Source: Lachnospiraceae bacterium (GTDB lineage: Bacteria > Bacillota > Clostridia > Lachnospirales > Lachnospiraceae). From it: 14,390 nucleotides of DNA. This document shows, in pieces, positions 14,389-14,390 of this stretch. The stretch is from positions 25,699 to 40,088 of the forward strand of contig DNUZ01000023.1 in assembly GCA_003507655.1 (NCBI GenBank). The letters are read 5' to 3'. Positions within the stretch are counted from its first letter, which is position 1. Each line of letters begins with the position of its first letter. A program made the position numbers and the translations under genes. A model generated the notes under the pieces. That model saw only the letters and a program-made list of their open reading frames with translations. It ran no database searches and was not told where the DNA came from.

Positions 14389-14390
14389 CA

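Overview
The window looks like chromosomal DNA of a low-GC Gram-positive bacterium of the Clostridia, most likely a Lachnospiraceae-type gut anaerobe. This is inferred from gene order (ylxM-ffh-rpsP-khpA-rimM-trmD and a CIRCE-controlled hrcA-grpE-dnaK-dnaJ operon), strong AGGAGG-type ribosome binding sites, A/T-rich third positions and a DUF4176/WXG100 gene set. No species-level marker is visible. All confident genes lie on the + strand.

Region 1 (1-4875) is an accessory, visibly AT-richer block of the type VIIb secretion (T7SSb/WXG100) kind. It starts inside a truncated membrane protein gene (copy A), followed by a full paralogue (copy B, 322-939). Three WXG100 genes follow (994, 1414, 1729). 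A 300-base gap then holds a strong hairpin and the 3' remnant of another copy of the membrane family (copy C). Next come a 305-residue protein with a helical N-terminus and a Gly/Ala-rich hydrophobic C-terminus (candidate T7SS substrate or pore-forming effector, 2344-3261), a fourth family member immediately behind it (copy D, 3278-3910), a DUF4176 protein (3964-4236) and a second type of membrane protein (4276-4875). The secretion machine itself (EssC, EssB, EsaA and so on) is not in the window. The best reading is a secreted-substrate cassette in which the repeated membrane family may be immunity or targeting proteins; this is inference.

Region 2 (4880-8540) is the conserved protein-targeting and translation block: a promoter, ylxM and ffh (signal recognition particle), rpsP (S16), khpA (KH RNA-binding protein), an intrinsic-terminator-like hairpin, rimM and trmD. 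The L19 gene rplS, often found after trmD, is absent here.

Region 3 (8600-13700) is the class I heat-shock operon. A sigma-A-type promoter and a perfect CIRCE operator precede hrcA, grpE, dnaK and dnaJ. A large GU-containing hairpin lies between dnaK and dnaJ, and a textbook intrinsic terminator follows dnaJ.

Region 4 (13686-14390) holds a possible promoter overlapping the terminator tail, a 149-residue coiled-coil protein ending in an HPD-containing J-like segment, and an uncertain partial reading frame entering from the right on the - strand.

The part most likely to be under-described is the T7SS-type cassette with its four copies of one membrane-protein family. The small J-like protein behind dnaJ is second. 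No CRISPR array, rRNA, tRNA or insertion sequence was recognised.
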